Shown here piece after piece: positions 6,914 to 13,217 of a DNA stretch of 13,217 nucleotides; the stretch's first letter is position 1; each line of letters starts with the position of its first letter. Origin of the DNA: Prevotellamassilia sp. (GTDB lineage Bacteria > Bacteroidota > Bacteroidia > Bacteroidales > Bacteroidaceae); assembly GCA_018383375.1 (NCBI GenBank), contig JAHAWW010000209.1, forward strand, positions 1-13,217. The letters are read 5' to 3'. A model generated the notes under the pieces. It was not told where the DNA came from and made no database searches. It was given only the letters and a program-made list of their open reading frames with translations. Made by a program: the position numbers and the translations under genes.

Positions 6914-6948
6914 TTTCTGTCCTTATGCCAAGCGCAACAGTCCCTATG
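6896..6948 (+). repeat. Three direct-repeat units at an exact 21-bp period
   Basis: CTGTCCTTATGCC occurs identically at 6896-6908 and 6917-6929. A degenerate third unit, CAGTCCCTATG (9 of 11 matching), begins at 6938. Starts are 21 bp apart each time. The intervening bases differ, so only the motif is conserved. The period is two helical turns and also seven codons. The first two units are solid; the third is a weaker match. Confidence 0.7.
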
Positions 6949-6957
6949 TTTGAATCG

Positions 6958-6983
6958 CCGAAACGGTTTTCACAACGTTTTGG
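6958..6983. repeat. Short hairpin CCGAAACG/CGTTTTGG
   Basis: CCGAAACG (6958-6965) pairs with CGTTTTGG (6976-6983) with one G-U pair and a 10-nt loop. It follows directly after the direct repeats. On its own it is unremarkable, but it adds to the structure of this gap. Confidence 0.35.
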
Positions 6984-7108
6984 AGTGCATGCCGGGCGCG
7001 CCGAGAAGTTTATTTGTTGAATGAAAAGCGTTTGTTGTCACACTCAACCCCATGTTCTGAACCACTCAAAGACGCTTGCGGCCAATGCCGTGGTTGAGAC
7101 GCATCACA

Positions 7109-10075
7109 TCATTCAGCCTCCGGCTTCATCACCACGGCCAGCGAGCGGCGGCCGTCCATTTTGATGACGAAAGGTGAGGGAGAGTGGACGTGGCGCAAGT
7201 GTTCGGTCTCGGTCTCTGCCGGAAGGGCGTCGAGCCAAGCTTCGTCAAAGACGCCATCTTTTAAATAGGGATTGACGGTGAAGTAGCCCACGCCAAACGA
7301 GGTGAGGTTTTGGAAGAAGTGGGTGCCTTGGCTCGGGTCGATTCGGTAATTGTCGAGACCGCTCTCCACGATGACGCGTGCGCCGGCTATGTGGGGCCAT
7401 TTCACGGGTATGCCCAGCCACGGGTCACTGCTGCCCCAGCGGCCCGGACCGATGAGCACGTAGGGCCTGCCCTCGGCCGTGAGGCGGCGGTTGAGACGCT
7501 CCACCTCGCGGGCGATGAGCGGATTGTCGGCAGCGCGGAAGCCGGCCGTTTTCACATAGACCACGTCAAACACATCGGTGACCAGACCGTTGCCCAAGGC
7601 TGCCGTCGAACTCACGATGGTGTCTTCGGGCCGCACGGCGGTGAGGTCTTCGTCGATGGTGTCTTTGTTGTCGACGATGGGGCGGATTTGCAACAAATAA
7701 AAGCGAGCCTCGTCGCCTTCGACGTTCATGGCAAACTCAATTTCAACGGGCCGGCCCATTTCGGCCTTACCTATTTCGAGCAGGCGCGAGACGGTGTCGG
7801 CCAGCGGAAAGGCCCCGTGTTGCAGGATGTTAGAGAACGTGATGAGTTTGCGCCCGCCGGGCCAGAGACCATCGCGGATGACAGCGTCGTAGGGGTCGAA
7901 AGTCGAGGCCGCAAAGCGCAGCGACCCGTGACTCTCGGCTTCGCCCACGAGGACGCTCTTGAGGTTGAAGGCATCGTCGGTCTCAAACGTGCCGGCCATG
8001 TTGCCGAGGTCGAGAGCATAAAACTTGCGCTGTGTTTCCCTCAGGGCAAGGTCGGTGGTGCTCAGGCAGAGGATGTGGTGGGGGTGTTTGGGAGAGAAGC
8101 GCAACGTTTGCCCACCGTCGACAATGTATTTGCCCAGACCGAAAGCCACACTCGCCGTGCCGTCTTCGGCACGCTCGTCGCCGATGGGGTAGAAGTTGAG
8201 CGAGCGGGCCACGCCCGAGAGAGTGGGGTAGAAGAGGGCGCCGTCGGGCGTCTCATAGGTCGACCCCACCACTTCTTGGATGACGATGGCCATCTTTTCC
8301 TGGTCAATCAGATTTTGGGTGGCGGTGAGGTAGGCCTTGCTGTCGGCATAGAAAACTGAGGCGTAGACGGCTTTGATGGCCGAACGCAAGAGCCGCATCA
8401 TCGTCTCTTTCTCCTCCACACGGGGTATCATATAGGTCTTGTAGATACCGGCGAAAGGCTGATAGTGGGCGTCTTCGAGCAGACTGGAAGAGCGAATGGC
8501 CACCGGGTTGTGGATGACCTCAAGCAAGGCCATGAGGTCTTCGAGTAAGCTCTCGGGCAGGCTGGCTGCTTCGAAGGCTTGAAGTATTTCGTCGTCGGTG
8601 GCATCGCTTAAAGCAATGGGATAAAGGTTGTTTATCTCCATAAACTCGTCGAACTTGTCTGTGGCAATGACCACCGTTTTGGGAATGTCTACGGCAAAAT
8701 GCTCGCGCGAGAGGCGGGGATAGCGTTTCACCATCGTGCCCATAAAAGCCAAGCCGCGGCCTTTGCCGCCGAGCGAGCCGTTGCCTATGCGTGCAAAACT
8801 GCCATATTCGTCGAAGCGCTCCTTTTGGTAGATGGCCACGACACCTTCGTTTTTCATCTTGCGGTAGCCCACGATGAGGTCGGCTATGAGACGGCGCGCC
8901 TCGTCCATGTGTCGGTATTCCGACACGTCAACCCGCTTGAGAATGACAGCCGGCGGGAACATGGCTCGAGAGAAGAAAAAGCGTGAGAAATGGTTTTGGC
9001 TCAAATGATACCGCAGCGAGTCGTCGGGGATATCCTGGAGTTTGCGCTGCAAATCTTTGAGGTCGCGAATGCGCATAATCTCCTCGCCCGTGGACGGGTT
9101 GATGATGATGAAGTCGCCAAAGCCGAAACGGCTCATGATTTGCTTGCGCAAAAGTTGCGGGTATTGCTTGGAATTTTTCGAGATGAAAGTGGCATCGACC
9201 TCTTGGGCATATTTCACGTTCTCCTCTTCGCTCGACTCCAAAACGATGGGCGTGTGCACGTCGCGCGACCTCACATAGCGGGCCAGTTGCAGGCCGGCCA
9301 GCGGGTCTTTGCGACCTTCGTGTGAGAAACTCATATCTGATACCACGCCCAAGATGTTTTCTTCGTAGCGGTCGTAAAGTTCGACAGCCTCCTCGTAGGT
9401 TCGTGCCAACATAATTTTGGGGCGGCCGCGCATACGCATGGTCTTGAGGTGGTCGTTGAGCGCTTCTTTTGAAAACTCGCGGCTTTGTTCGAGCACAATG
9501 CGGTAGAGATGTGTGAGGGCTGCCGAATAAAAGCGGATGGAGTCTTCGACGAGCAAGATGATTTGCACGCCCACCGAGGCGGTGTCGTCGGGGGCGTTCC
9601 ATTTGTCTTCGATGAGTTTGATGATACCGATGAGCAGTTCGGCGTTGCCCAGCCACGAGAAGACGTAATCTATGCCCGAGAGGTCTTCGCCGGCCACGCG
9701 GCGGCTCACTTCTCTGGAAAACGGCGTGAGCACCACGATGGGGATAGACGGGTGTTGGTTTTTGATGTCTTTAGCATCGGCAAAAATGTCGTGGTTGTCG
9801 AGGTTCGGCATCACGATGATGAGTTCGAAGTTACGGTCGTCGAGTTCGCGCAGAGCTTCCTCCTTGGTCGTCACCTGTGTGAAGCGTGGTGGATAGCGCA
9901 GCGAGAGGGCGGTGTATTCGTTGAAGATTTGTTCGTCCACTCTTCCGTCGTCTTCGAGCATAAAGGCGTCGTATTTTGTGGCGATGAGCAACACGTTGTA
10001 GATACGTTTGTTCATCAGTTCGGCAAAGGGCGTGTCGCGCCAGACAATGTCTTTCAGTCGTGGAATTTGGCTCAT
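7109..10075 (-). CDS. Receiver-domain protein fused to PEP synthase-like ATP/pyruvate-binding domain
   Basis: This 988-residue, apparently cytoplasmic protein has no signal peptide or membrane helix. Residues about 26-158 resemble a response-regulator receiver lacking the acidic pocket and phosphoacceptor Asp. Residues about 170-312 look like a second, competent receiver: Glu177-Asp178 (LVEDS), Asp247 (VVSDMSF), Ser281/282 and Lys300 (FISKNS), with a longer than usual stretch between pocket and Asp. Residues about 424-800 match the N-terminal ATP/pyruvate-binding domain of PEP synthase and pyruvate phosphate dikinase: GSLGGKGRGLAFM (433-445), NPVAIRSSSLLED (523-535), FAGIYKTYM (541-549), VIQEVVGS (598-605) and FYLLQIRPI (792-800). 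The phosphohistidine domain (TSGGxxxHAA type) and the PEP-binding barrel are absent. The C-terminal 190 residues include GPGRWGSSDPWLGIPV (876-891). I believe it is a conserved Bacteroidota family with no assigned function. The ATG at 10075 was kept because the sequence is coherent from there. It may be a signal-regulated kinase or phosphotransferase; that is inference. Confidence 0.85.
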   Translation of the reverse strand: MSQIPRLKDIVWRDTPFAELMNKRIYNVLLIATKYDAFMLEDDGRVDEQIFNEYTALSLRYPPRFTQVTTKEEALRELDDRNFELIIVMPNLDNHDIFADAKDIKNQHPSIPIVVLTPFSREVSRRVAGEDLSGIDYVFSWLGNAELLIGIIKLIEDKWNAPDDTASVGVQIILLVEDSIRFYSAALTHLYRIVLEQSREFSKEALNDHLKTMRMRGRPKIMLARTYEEAVELYDRYEENILGVVSDMSFSHEGRKDPLAGLQLARYVRSRDVHTPIVLESSEEENVKYAQEVDATFISKNSKQYPQLLRKQIMSRFGFGDFIIINPSTGEEIMRIRDLKDLQRKLQDIPDDSLRYHLSQNHFSRFFFSRAMFPPAVILKRVDVSEYRHMDEARRLIADLIVGYRKMKNEGVVAIYQKERFDEYGSFARIGNGSLGGKGRGLAFMGTMVKRYPRLSREHFAVDIPKTVVIATDKFDEFMEINNLYPIALSDATDDEILQAFEAASLPESLLEDLMALLEVIHNPVAIRSSSLLEDAHYQPFAGIYKTYMIPRVEEKETMMRLLRSAIKAVYASVFYADSKAYLTATQNLIDQEKMAIVIQEVVGSTYETPDGALFYPTLSGVARSLNFYPIGDERAEDGTASVAFGLGKYIVDGGQTLRFSPKHPHHILCLSTTDLALRETQRKFYALDLGNMAGTFETDDAFNLKSVLVGEAESHGSLRFAASTFDPYDAVIRDGLWPGGRKLITFSNILQHGAFPLADTVSRLLEIGKAEMGRPVEIEFAMNVEGDEARFYLLQIRPIVDNKDTIDEDLTAVRPEDTIVSSTAALGNGLVTDVFDVVYVKTAGFRAADNPLIAREVERLNRRLTAEGRPYVLIGPGRWGSSDPWLGIPVKWPHIAGARVIVESGLDNYRIDPSQGTHFFQNLTSFGVGYFTVNPYLKDGVFDEAWLDALPAETETEHLRHVHSPSPFVIKMDGRRSLAVVMKPEAE

Positions 10076-10094
10076 AGGTGGTAGGTGGCTAAAT

Positions 10095-10127
10095 CAAAGA
10101 GGTGCGGTGAGACACCGCACCTCTTTG
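10095..10127. terminator. Perfect 15-bp hairpin between the peptidase and receiver/PEP-synthase genes
   Basis: CAAAGAGGTGCGGTG (10095-10109) and CACCGCACCTCTTTG (10113-10127) are exactly complementary with a 3-nt AGA loop. The stem extends by a U-G and two A-U pairs. It is 39 bp past the peptidase stop and 20 bp before the next start. Neither side has a long T run, so it may be a partial terminator, a processing site or a 3'-end stabiliser rather than a strict stop. Confidence 0.65.
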
Positions 10128-10139
10128 GTTGTTGGTTGC

Positions 10140-10157
10140 AACCCGTTGCGGGTTTTT
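10140..10157 (+). terminator. Small hairpin with T run, plus strand
   Basis: AACCCG (10140-10145), loop TTG, CGGGTT (10149-10154), then three further T bases. By form it is a short Rho-independent terminator on the plus strand, where no gene is read; on the minus strand the same stem lies just after the peptidase stop. Weak support. Confidence 0.35.
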
Positions 10158-10165
10158 CGTGTGTG

Positions 10166-12331
10166 TCAACGCAGGTCAAGTTCGTCGATGACGTAGCGGC
10201 TGCCTCCGAACTTATCGATGATGAAGAGCACGTAGCGGATGTCGACGTTGATGCAGCGTTGCAGATTGGGATCAAATCTCAAGTCGCTGGCCAGGCTCTC
10301 AATGTTGCCGTCGAAGGCCAGGCCGATGAGTTCGCCTTTGGCATTGAGCACGGGCGAGCCTGAGTTACCGCCAGTGATGTCGTTGTCGCTGGTGAAGCAG
10401 GTTTGGAGTTTGCCGTCTTCGCGGGCATAGGGGCCGTAGTCGCCTGCTTTATAGAGTCGGCGCAAGTCTTCGTTGATGAAATAGTCGCTTTCGGTTTTGC
10501 TCTCTTTCTCAAACATACCGTCGAGCACGGTGCGCCAGTCATATTGCACGGCGTCGCGGGGCTTGAGGTCGGTAACGTGGCCGTAGGTCATGCGAAGTGT
10601 GAAGTTGGCGTCGGGAGCCAGGGTGTTGCCACTCATTTCGCAGAGCGCTTTGGTGTAGGTCTTGGCATAGGGCGCAACAGCCTGCTTGTAGGTTTGCAGG
10701 ACGGGCACTCCGCTCGTCAGCACATTGAAGGCCGCGCGTGACAGCTCTACCATCGGGTCTGCGAGCAATTTTTTATAGCCTTTGCCTTTGGCGAGTTTGG
10801 CCACGGCTACGCTGTCGGTGAGCATCGTGTTGTCGAATGCATAAGCTATGGCTTGGCGGGTTCGGTCGGGCTGCGCAAACATTTCGTCGCATTCTGCCAG
10901 TTTGTGGCGAGTGGCAAAGATTGGTGCAAGAAGTTCGGCCTTGTCTCGCATTAGTTTGAAGGCAGCTTTGTCCCAATAATTCTCTCTGAGGTGCTGCACG
11001 AGAGTGTTGAAGGCCTCGGCACTCGTCTCTTTGTTTTTGGTCGTTTGGACTGCGGCAAAACTTGCTGCGAGCATCGTCAGGCGGGCGTCGATTTCTCCTA
11101 ATGTGTAGATGGAGAGAATGGCGTCGTGGCTGGCGTCGGCATAGGTTGTGCAGAGGCTGTCAATCTTGTCGATGGCGTCGGCATATTCGGGGTGTCCACT
11201 GGCCTGTGCAAAGGCTCTCACGCGGTTTTCTTCGGCCTTTTTGATATCGATGAGTCCCACGCGTTGGCACGACGAAATCATGCCGTCGAAGTTTTTGGTC
11301 ATGTTGCCGAGCGAGAAATATTCGTCTTCAAGGGCCAGACGGTTTTCGTCGCTTTGGTCCATCAGTCGCTTGTAGAAGTCGAGCAGTGGATAGCCGGCAG
11401 CCACGATGGGCGTGTTGAGGCTACCCAGGCGGAAGGCCACGCCCGCGGCCGTGAGTGAGCGGTTGGTGGAGCCGGGGAAGCCCATCACCATGGTGAAATC
11501 GCCTTTGTTGTAGCCTTTGAGTGAAATGGGCAAGAACTTTTTACATTTCAAGGGCACATTGTCGGCGCTGTAGGGAGCCGGCTGTCCGTCTTTGTCGGCA
11601 TAGATGCGGAACACGGCAAAGTCGGCGTTTTGTCGCGGCCACATCCAGTTATCTGTATTGCCTCCGAACTGGCCGACATTGTAGGGCGGATTGACGACAA
11701 GGCGCACGTCTTCGTAGGTCTGTTCGTAGAAGATGTAGAAACTGTTGCCACCAAAATAGGGCACCACGCGTGCTTCGATGCCTTTGACGTCTTTCCATTG
11801 GCTTTGGGCTAAAAGGGTGTCTGAGAGTGGCATGAGGAAATCTTCGGTCTGTCTGTCGTAGGTGTCGAGACCTTGTTCGTCGGCTGCTTTGTTGACCTCG
11901 TCGGTGACGTCAGCGATGGCTCTCACGAAGGTGAAGGTGAGATTGGGCGTTTGTCGCTCTTCGGCACGTGAGCGTGCAAAAAAGCCATTCTTGACGATGT
12001 CGTCTTCGGTAGTGCTCATTTCGTGCACTGTGCTGAATCCGCAGTGGTGGTTGGTGAAGACGAGACCATCGGCCGAGACAATTTCGCCCGTACACCCACC
12101 GCCGAAGATACCCACACATTCGCGGAGCGAGGGAGCGGTTTCGCTGTAGATTTCGTCTGTTGAGAGCAGGCATCCGGCCTTTTTGAGCGAGTCGGCCAGA
12201 TGCTGTTGTTCCATGAGTTTGAGCATCCACATGCCGCCGTCGGCCTGTGCCGTTAGCGCGGAGCCTACGAGGAGAGCGGCCAAGAGGCGTCGGGGCTTCT
12301 TGAACCAAGAGTTGAGCATTGTTGTGTGCAT
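10166..12331 (-). CDS. dpp7: S46-family dipeptidyl peptidase, DPP7-like
   Basis: S46 enzymes are periplasmic serine exopeptidases that release dipeptides from oligopeptides, supporting growth on peptides in asaccharolytic and oral Bacteroidota. The 721-residue length is typical. A signal peptide ends about Ala30 (LTAQA|DGGMW), with the mature protein starting at the family's conserved GMW segment. The catalytic triad is visible: His96 (TNHHCG), Asp227 (GGNTDNW) and Ser657 (TGGNSGSPV). The residue 18 after the catalytic Ser, the specificity position that is Arg in DPP11 (acidic P1) and Gly in DPP7 (hydrophobic P1), is Gly675 in FDGNIES, which points to DPP7-type specificity. The start could be Met1 (MHTTML) or Met5 (MLNSWFKK); both leave an intact signal peptide. 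The receiver/PEP-synthase gene follows on the same strand across a strong hairpin. Family call is certain; the subtype is inferred from one residue. Confidence 0.93.
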   Translation of the reverse strand: MHTTMLNSWFKKPRRLLAALLVGSALTAQADGGMWMLKLMEQQHLADSLKKAGCLLSTDEIYSETAPSLRECVGIFGGGCTGEIVSADGLVFTNHHCGFSTVHEMSTTEDDIVKNGFFARSRAEERQTPNLTFTFVRAIADVTDEVNKAADEQGLDTYDRQTEDFLMPLSDTLLAQSQWKDVKGIEARVVPYFGGNSFYIFYEQTYEDVRLVVNPPYNVGQFGGNTDNWMWPRQNADFAVFRIYADKDGQPAPYSADNVPLKCKKFLPISLKGYNKGDFTMVMGFPGSTNRSLTAAGVAFRLGSLNTPIVAAGYPLLDFYKRLMDQSDENRLALEDEYFSLGNMTKNFDGMISSCQRVGLIDIKKAEENRVRAFAQASGHPEYADAIDKIDSLCTTYADASHDAILSIYTLGEIDARLTMLAASFAAVQTTKNKETSAEAFNTLVQHLRENYWDKAAFKLMRDKAELLAPIFATRHKLAECDEMFAQPDRTRQAIAYAFDNTMLTDSVAVAKLAKGKGYKKLLADPMVELSRAAFNVLTSGVPVLQTYKQAVAPYAKTYTKALCEMSGNTLAPDANFTLRMTYGHVTDLKPRDAVQYDWRTVLDGMFEKESKTESDYFINEDLRRLYKAGDYGPYAREDGKLQTCFTSDNDITGGNSGSPVLNAKGELIGLAFDGNIESLASDLRFDPNLQRCINVDIRYVLFIIDKFGGSRYVIDELDLR

Positions 12332-12400
12332 AGTATGAATTTTTGATTATGAATTTGTTGCGAGTTGAAAAGTGTCGTGTCGTCGTGTAGGCAACTCCGA

Positions 12401-12429
12401 CAAAGCGAAGTTAGGTCTTTTTAACCAAA
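12401..12429 (-). promoter_or_regulatory. Weak promoter candidate for the S46 peptidase gene
   Basis: Plus-strand CAAAGCGA (12401-12408) reads TCGCTTTG on the minus strand, one mismatch from TAnnTTTG, with a TTTG (CAAA at 12426-12429) 17 bp upstream. The implied leader is about 65 nt. CAAATATC at 12434-12441 is a competing one-mismatch candidate. Confidence 0.3.
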
Positions 12430-12490
12430 GGCACAAATATCGACCATGATTTTTAAGACGAAAGGCCGCCGGCAAGGGCTTCGGCTTGCA

Positions 12491-12549
12491 TCGATTTGCC
12501 CGGTCACATTGCATCTTGATTGGTGCTCATATTTTTGAGCCCAAATCGA
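12491..12549. repeat. Nested inverted repeats in the peptidase upstream gap
   Basis: TCGATTTG (12491-12498) pairs with CAAATCGA (12542-12549), and inside it GCTCA (12525-12529) pairs with TGAGC (12536-12540) around a 6-nt loop. The outer arms are 43 bp apart. It could be a leftover terminator region or an operator; nothing decides. Confidence 0.35.
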
Positions 12550-12610
12550 AGGGGGCTTATTCTTTTTTATCATCACTTACCGGACAGCAATAAAAGTTTT
12601 TGGCGTTGAA

Positions 12611-12662
12611 ATCGCCCTCCGCGGCCACTTTACTGAAAAAGAAGTGTGTCGCAGAGGGCGAT
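12611..12662 (-). terminator. Long hairpin downstream of the TonB-dependent receptor gene
   Basis: ATCGCCCTC (12611-12619) pairs exactly with GAGGGCGAT (12654-12662). The stem continues past one mismatch with 12621-12625 against 12648-12652 (one G-U) and CACTT/AAGTG (12626-12630 and 12642-12646), leaving an 11-nt loop: about 19 pairs in all. It starts 38 bp after the receptor stop. The minus-strand sequence beyond it is only moderately T-rich (CTTTTATTG further on), so it is terminator-like rather than textbook. Confidence 0.6.
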
Positions 12663-12700
12663 ATGCTTATCTAACGGCGGGTGCCGCTCCCGGCAGGGGG

Positions 12701-13217
12701 TTAGAAGGTGATGCGATAGTAGATGTTCGGGAACGAGAGTTCGGCATCGGTGGTGTCGATACGGTTGTACTTATAGTTGTACGTCTCGCAATAGGGCGGC
12801 TTGGCGTTGGTGAGGTTTAGCGCTTCGATGGCGATGGTGTGGTCGCAGTGTTTGCCGGCTATCTTATAGCTTACGGTGAGATCGACGGTGGGCAGCGCGT
12901 CGTAACTCTTGCTGAAGGCTTCCCCCTCTTTGAGCACGACGTCGGCCTCGATATGTCCGGCATCGTAGAGGGCCTTGGTGGCGTCGAGGTCGGCCGGCGT
13001 GCGGCGCAGACCGCCCTGTATGGTAAACTTGGCATTGACGCTGAGCACGTTCTGCTTGTTGCTGCCGAGCATCCATTCCTTACCGCCCAGCAGCTTGACG
13101 AGGTAAGTACGGTTGTAGCGGGTGTTGCGCCACACGCCATCCATAGCTTTGTATTCCGACTTGTAGAGCGAGCCGTTGACCATCCCGTACCATCCGCCGC
13201 TCATATAGCGTTCGAGG
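12701..13217 (-). CDS. TonB-dependent receptor/outer-membrane beta-barrel protein, C-terminal part (cut by window edge)
   Basis: Only the last 171 residues are in the window; the frame runs open through the right edge (LERYMSGGWYGMV...), so the first ATG seen at 13204 is internal and not a start. The sequence has alternating aromatic beta-strand pattern, the segment NVLSVNAKFTIQGGLRRTP, the LTVSYK strand, ALNLTNAKPPY (typical of the penultimate turn in Bacteroidota receptors) and an ending NIYYRITF with a C-terminal Phe, the usual outer-membrane insertion signal. Such barrels import ligands using TonB energy, possibly from the transducer encoded at 3139-3939. The ligand cannot be judged without the plug and N-terminus. 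A TonB-less outer-membrane barrel of the same superfamily is the main alternative. Confidence 0.82.
   Translation of the reverse strand, partial: LERYMSGGWYGMVNGSLYKSEYKAMDGVWRNTRYNRTYLVKLLGGKEWMLGSNKQNVLSVNAKFTIQGGLRRTPADLDATKALYDAGHIEADVVLKEGEAFSKSYDALPTVDLTVSYKIAGKHCDHTIAIEALNLTNAKPPYCETYNYKYNRIDTTDAELSFPNIYYRITF

Larger units (their letters stand above)
6704..7108. other. 405-bp structured intergenic region between convergent genes
   Basis: This gap separates ispH (plus) from the receiver/PEP-synthase gene (minus). It holds a promoter-like element (6808-6815), a terminator hairpin (6830-6855), a perfect 14-bp inverted repeat (6873-6913), three direct-repeat units at 21-bp spacing (6896-6948) and a further hairpin (6958-6983). 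A 38-codon ATG reading frame runs from 6904 to 7020 on the plus strand through the repeats, but it has no known relative and I do not call it a gene. I see nothing specific in 6704-6780 or 7021-7108, and no clean minus-strand terminator directly after the gene that stops at 7109. Confidence 0.6.
12332..12700. other. 369-bp non-coding gap upstream of the peptidase gene
   Basis: This A/T-rich stretch separates the TonB-dependent receptor stop from the peptidase start. It contains a weak promoter candidate for the peptidase (12401-12429), nested inverted repeats (12491-12549), a small GCAAG/CTTGC repeat (12472-12489) and a long hairpin (12611-12662). I see no open reading frame worth calling and no RNA gene I recognise. 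Confidence 0.5.

Noticed and set aside
6896..6948. CRISPR array
   Set aside because: Only three short, partly degenerate 11-13-bp units with 8-10-bp gaps; repeats and spacers are far too short and no cas gene is nearby.
6995..7002. 8-bp palindrome GGCGCGCC
   Set aside because: A short GC palindrome is expected by chance in a GC-rich genome and has no partner or context.
6904..7020. 38-codon plus-strand small gene
   Set aside because: It has an ATG and runs through the repeats, but no known relative, no transmembrane or toxin-like character and no firm promoter; kept only as a remark.
7310..8359. 349-codon open frame on the plus strand
   Set aside because: It mirrors the coding frame of the receiver/PEP-synthase gene, which carries clear motifs throughout this stretch; the antisense product resembles no protein.
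7109..10075. Complete PEP synthase or pyruvate phosphate dikinase
   Set aside because: The phosphohistidine signature and PEP-binding barrel are missing and two receiver-type domains are at the N-terminus.
12701..13204. A complete 167-residue protein starting at 13204
   Set aside because: The frame is open to the window edge with barrel-like sequence before the ATG, so this is the tail of a larger receptor.

Overview
The window reads as a chromosomal segment of a Bacteroidales bacterium (phylum Bacteroidota), probably a member of the Prevotella/Porphyromonas side of the order with a fairly GC-rich genome. The supporting evidence is a PorQ-type component of the type IX secretion system (T9SS), an S46-family dipeptidyl peptidase, a TonB-dependent receptor ending in a typical Bacteroidota C-terminus, a TonB protein with the phylum's characteristic N-terminus, and TAnnTTTG-type promoter elements without Shine-Dalgarno sites. 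I cannot name the species.

Layout from left to right. (1) Positions 38-1075, minus: asnA, ammonia-dependent asparagine synthetase, with its own promoter. (2) Positions 1236-3939, minus: a probable three-gene operon read in the order TonB-like protein, trans-prenyl diphosphate synthase, TatD-family metallohydrolase, ending in a clear terminator at 1161-1203. (3) Positions 3940-4065: a compact divergent promoter region with two facing TAnnTTTG elements. (4) Positions 4066-6703, plus: porQ, cmk and ispH, a T9SS outer-membrane protein followed by two housekeeping enzymes. (5) Positions 6704-7108: a 405-bp convergent intergenic region with a promoter-like element, a two-way terminator, a perfect 14-bp inverted repeat and three direct-repeat units at a 21-bp period. 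(6) Positions 7109-10075, minus: a 988-residue protein joining two receiver-type domains to a PEP-synthase-like ATP/pyruvate-binding domain. (7) Positions 10166-12331, minus: an S46 dipeptidyl peptidase of DPP7 type, separated from the previous gene by a 15-bp perfect hairpin. (8) Positions 12332-12700: a non-coding gap with hairpins. (9) Positions 12701 to the right edge, minus: the C-terminal end of a TonB-dependent receptor, cut by the window.

The genes connect functionally at a few points. IspH makes IPP and DMAPP, which the prenyl synthase at 2046-3014 condenses. The TonB-like protein could energise outer-membrane receptors such as the one at the right edge. PorQ and the S46 peptidase fit a cell-envelope and peptide-using lifestyle. 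Most of the window is ordinary core genome. The items that stand out are the receiver/PEP-synthase fusion at 7109-10075 and the structured intergenic region at 6808-6983. I see no mobile element, phage, CRISPR array, tRNA or rRNA.
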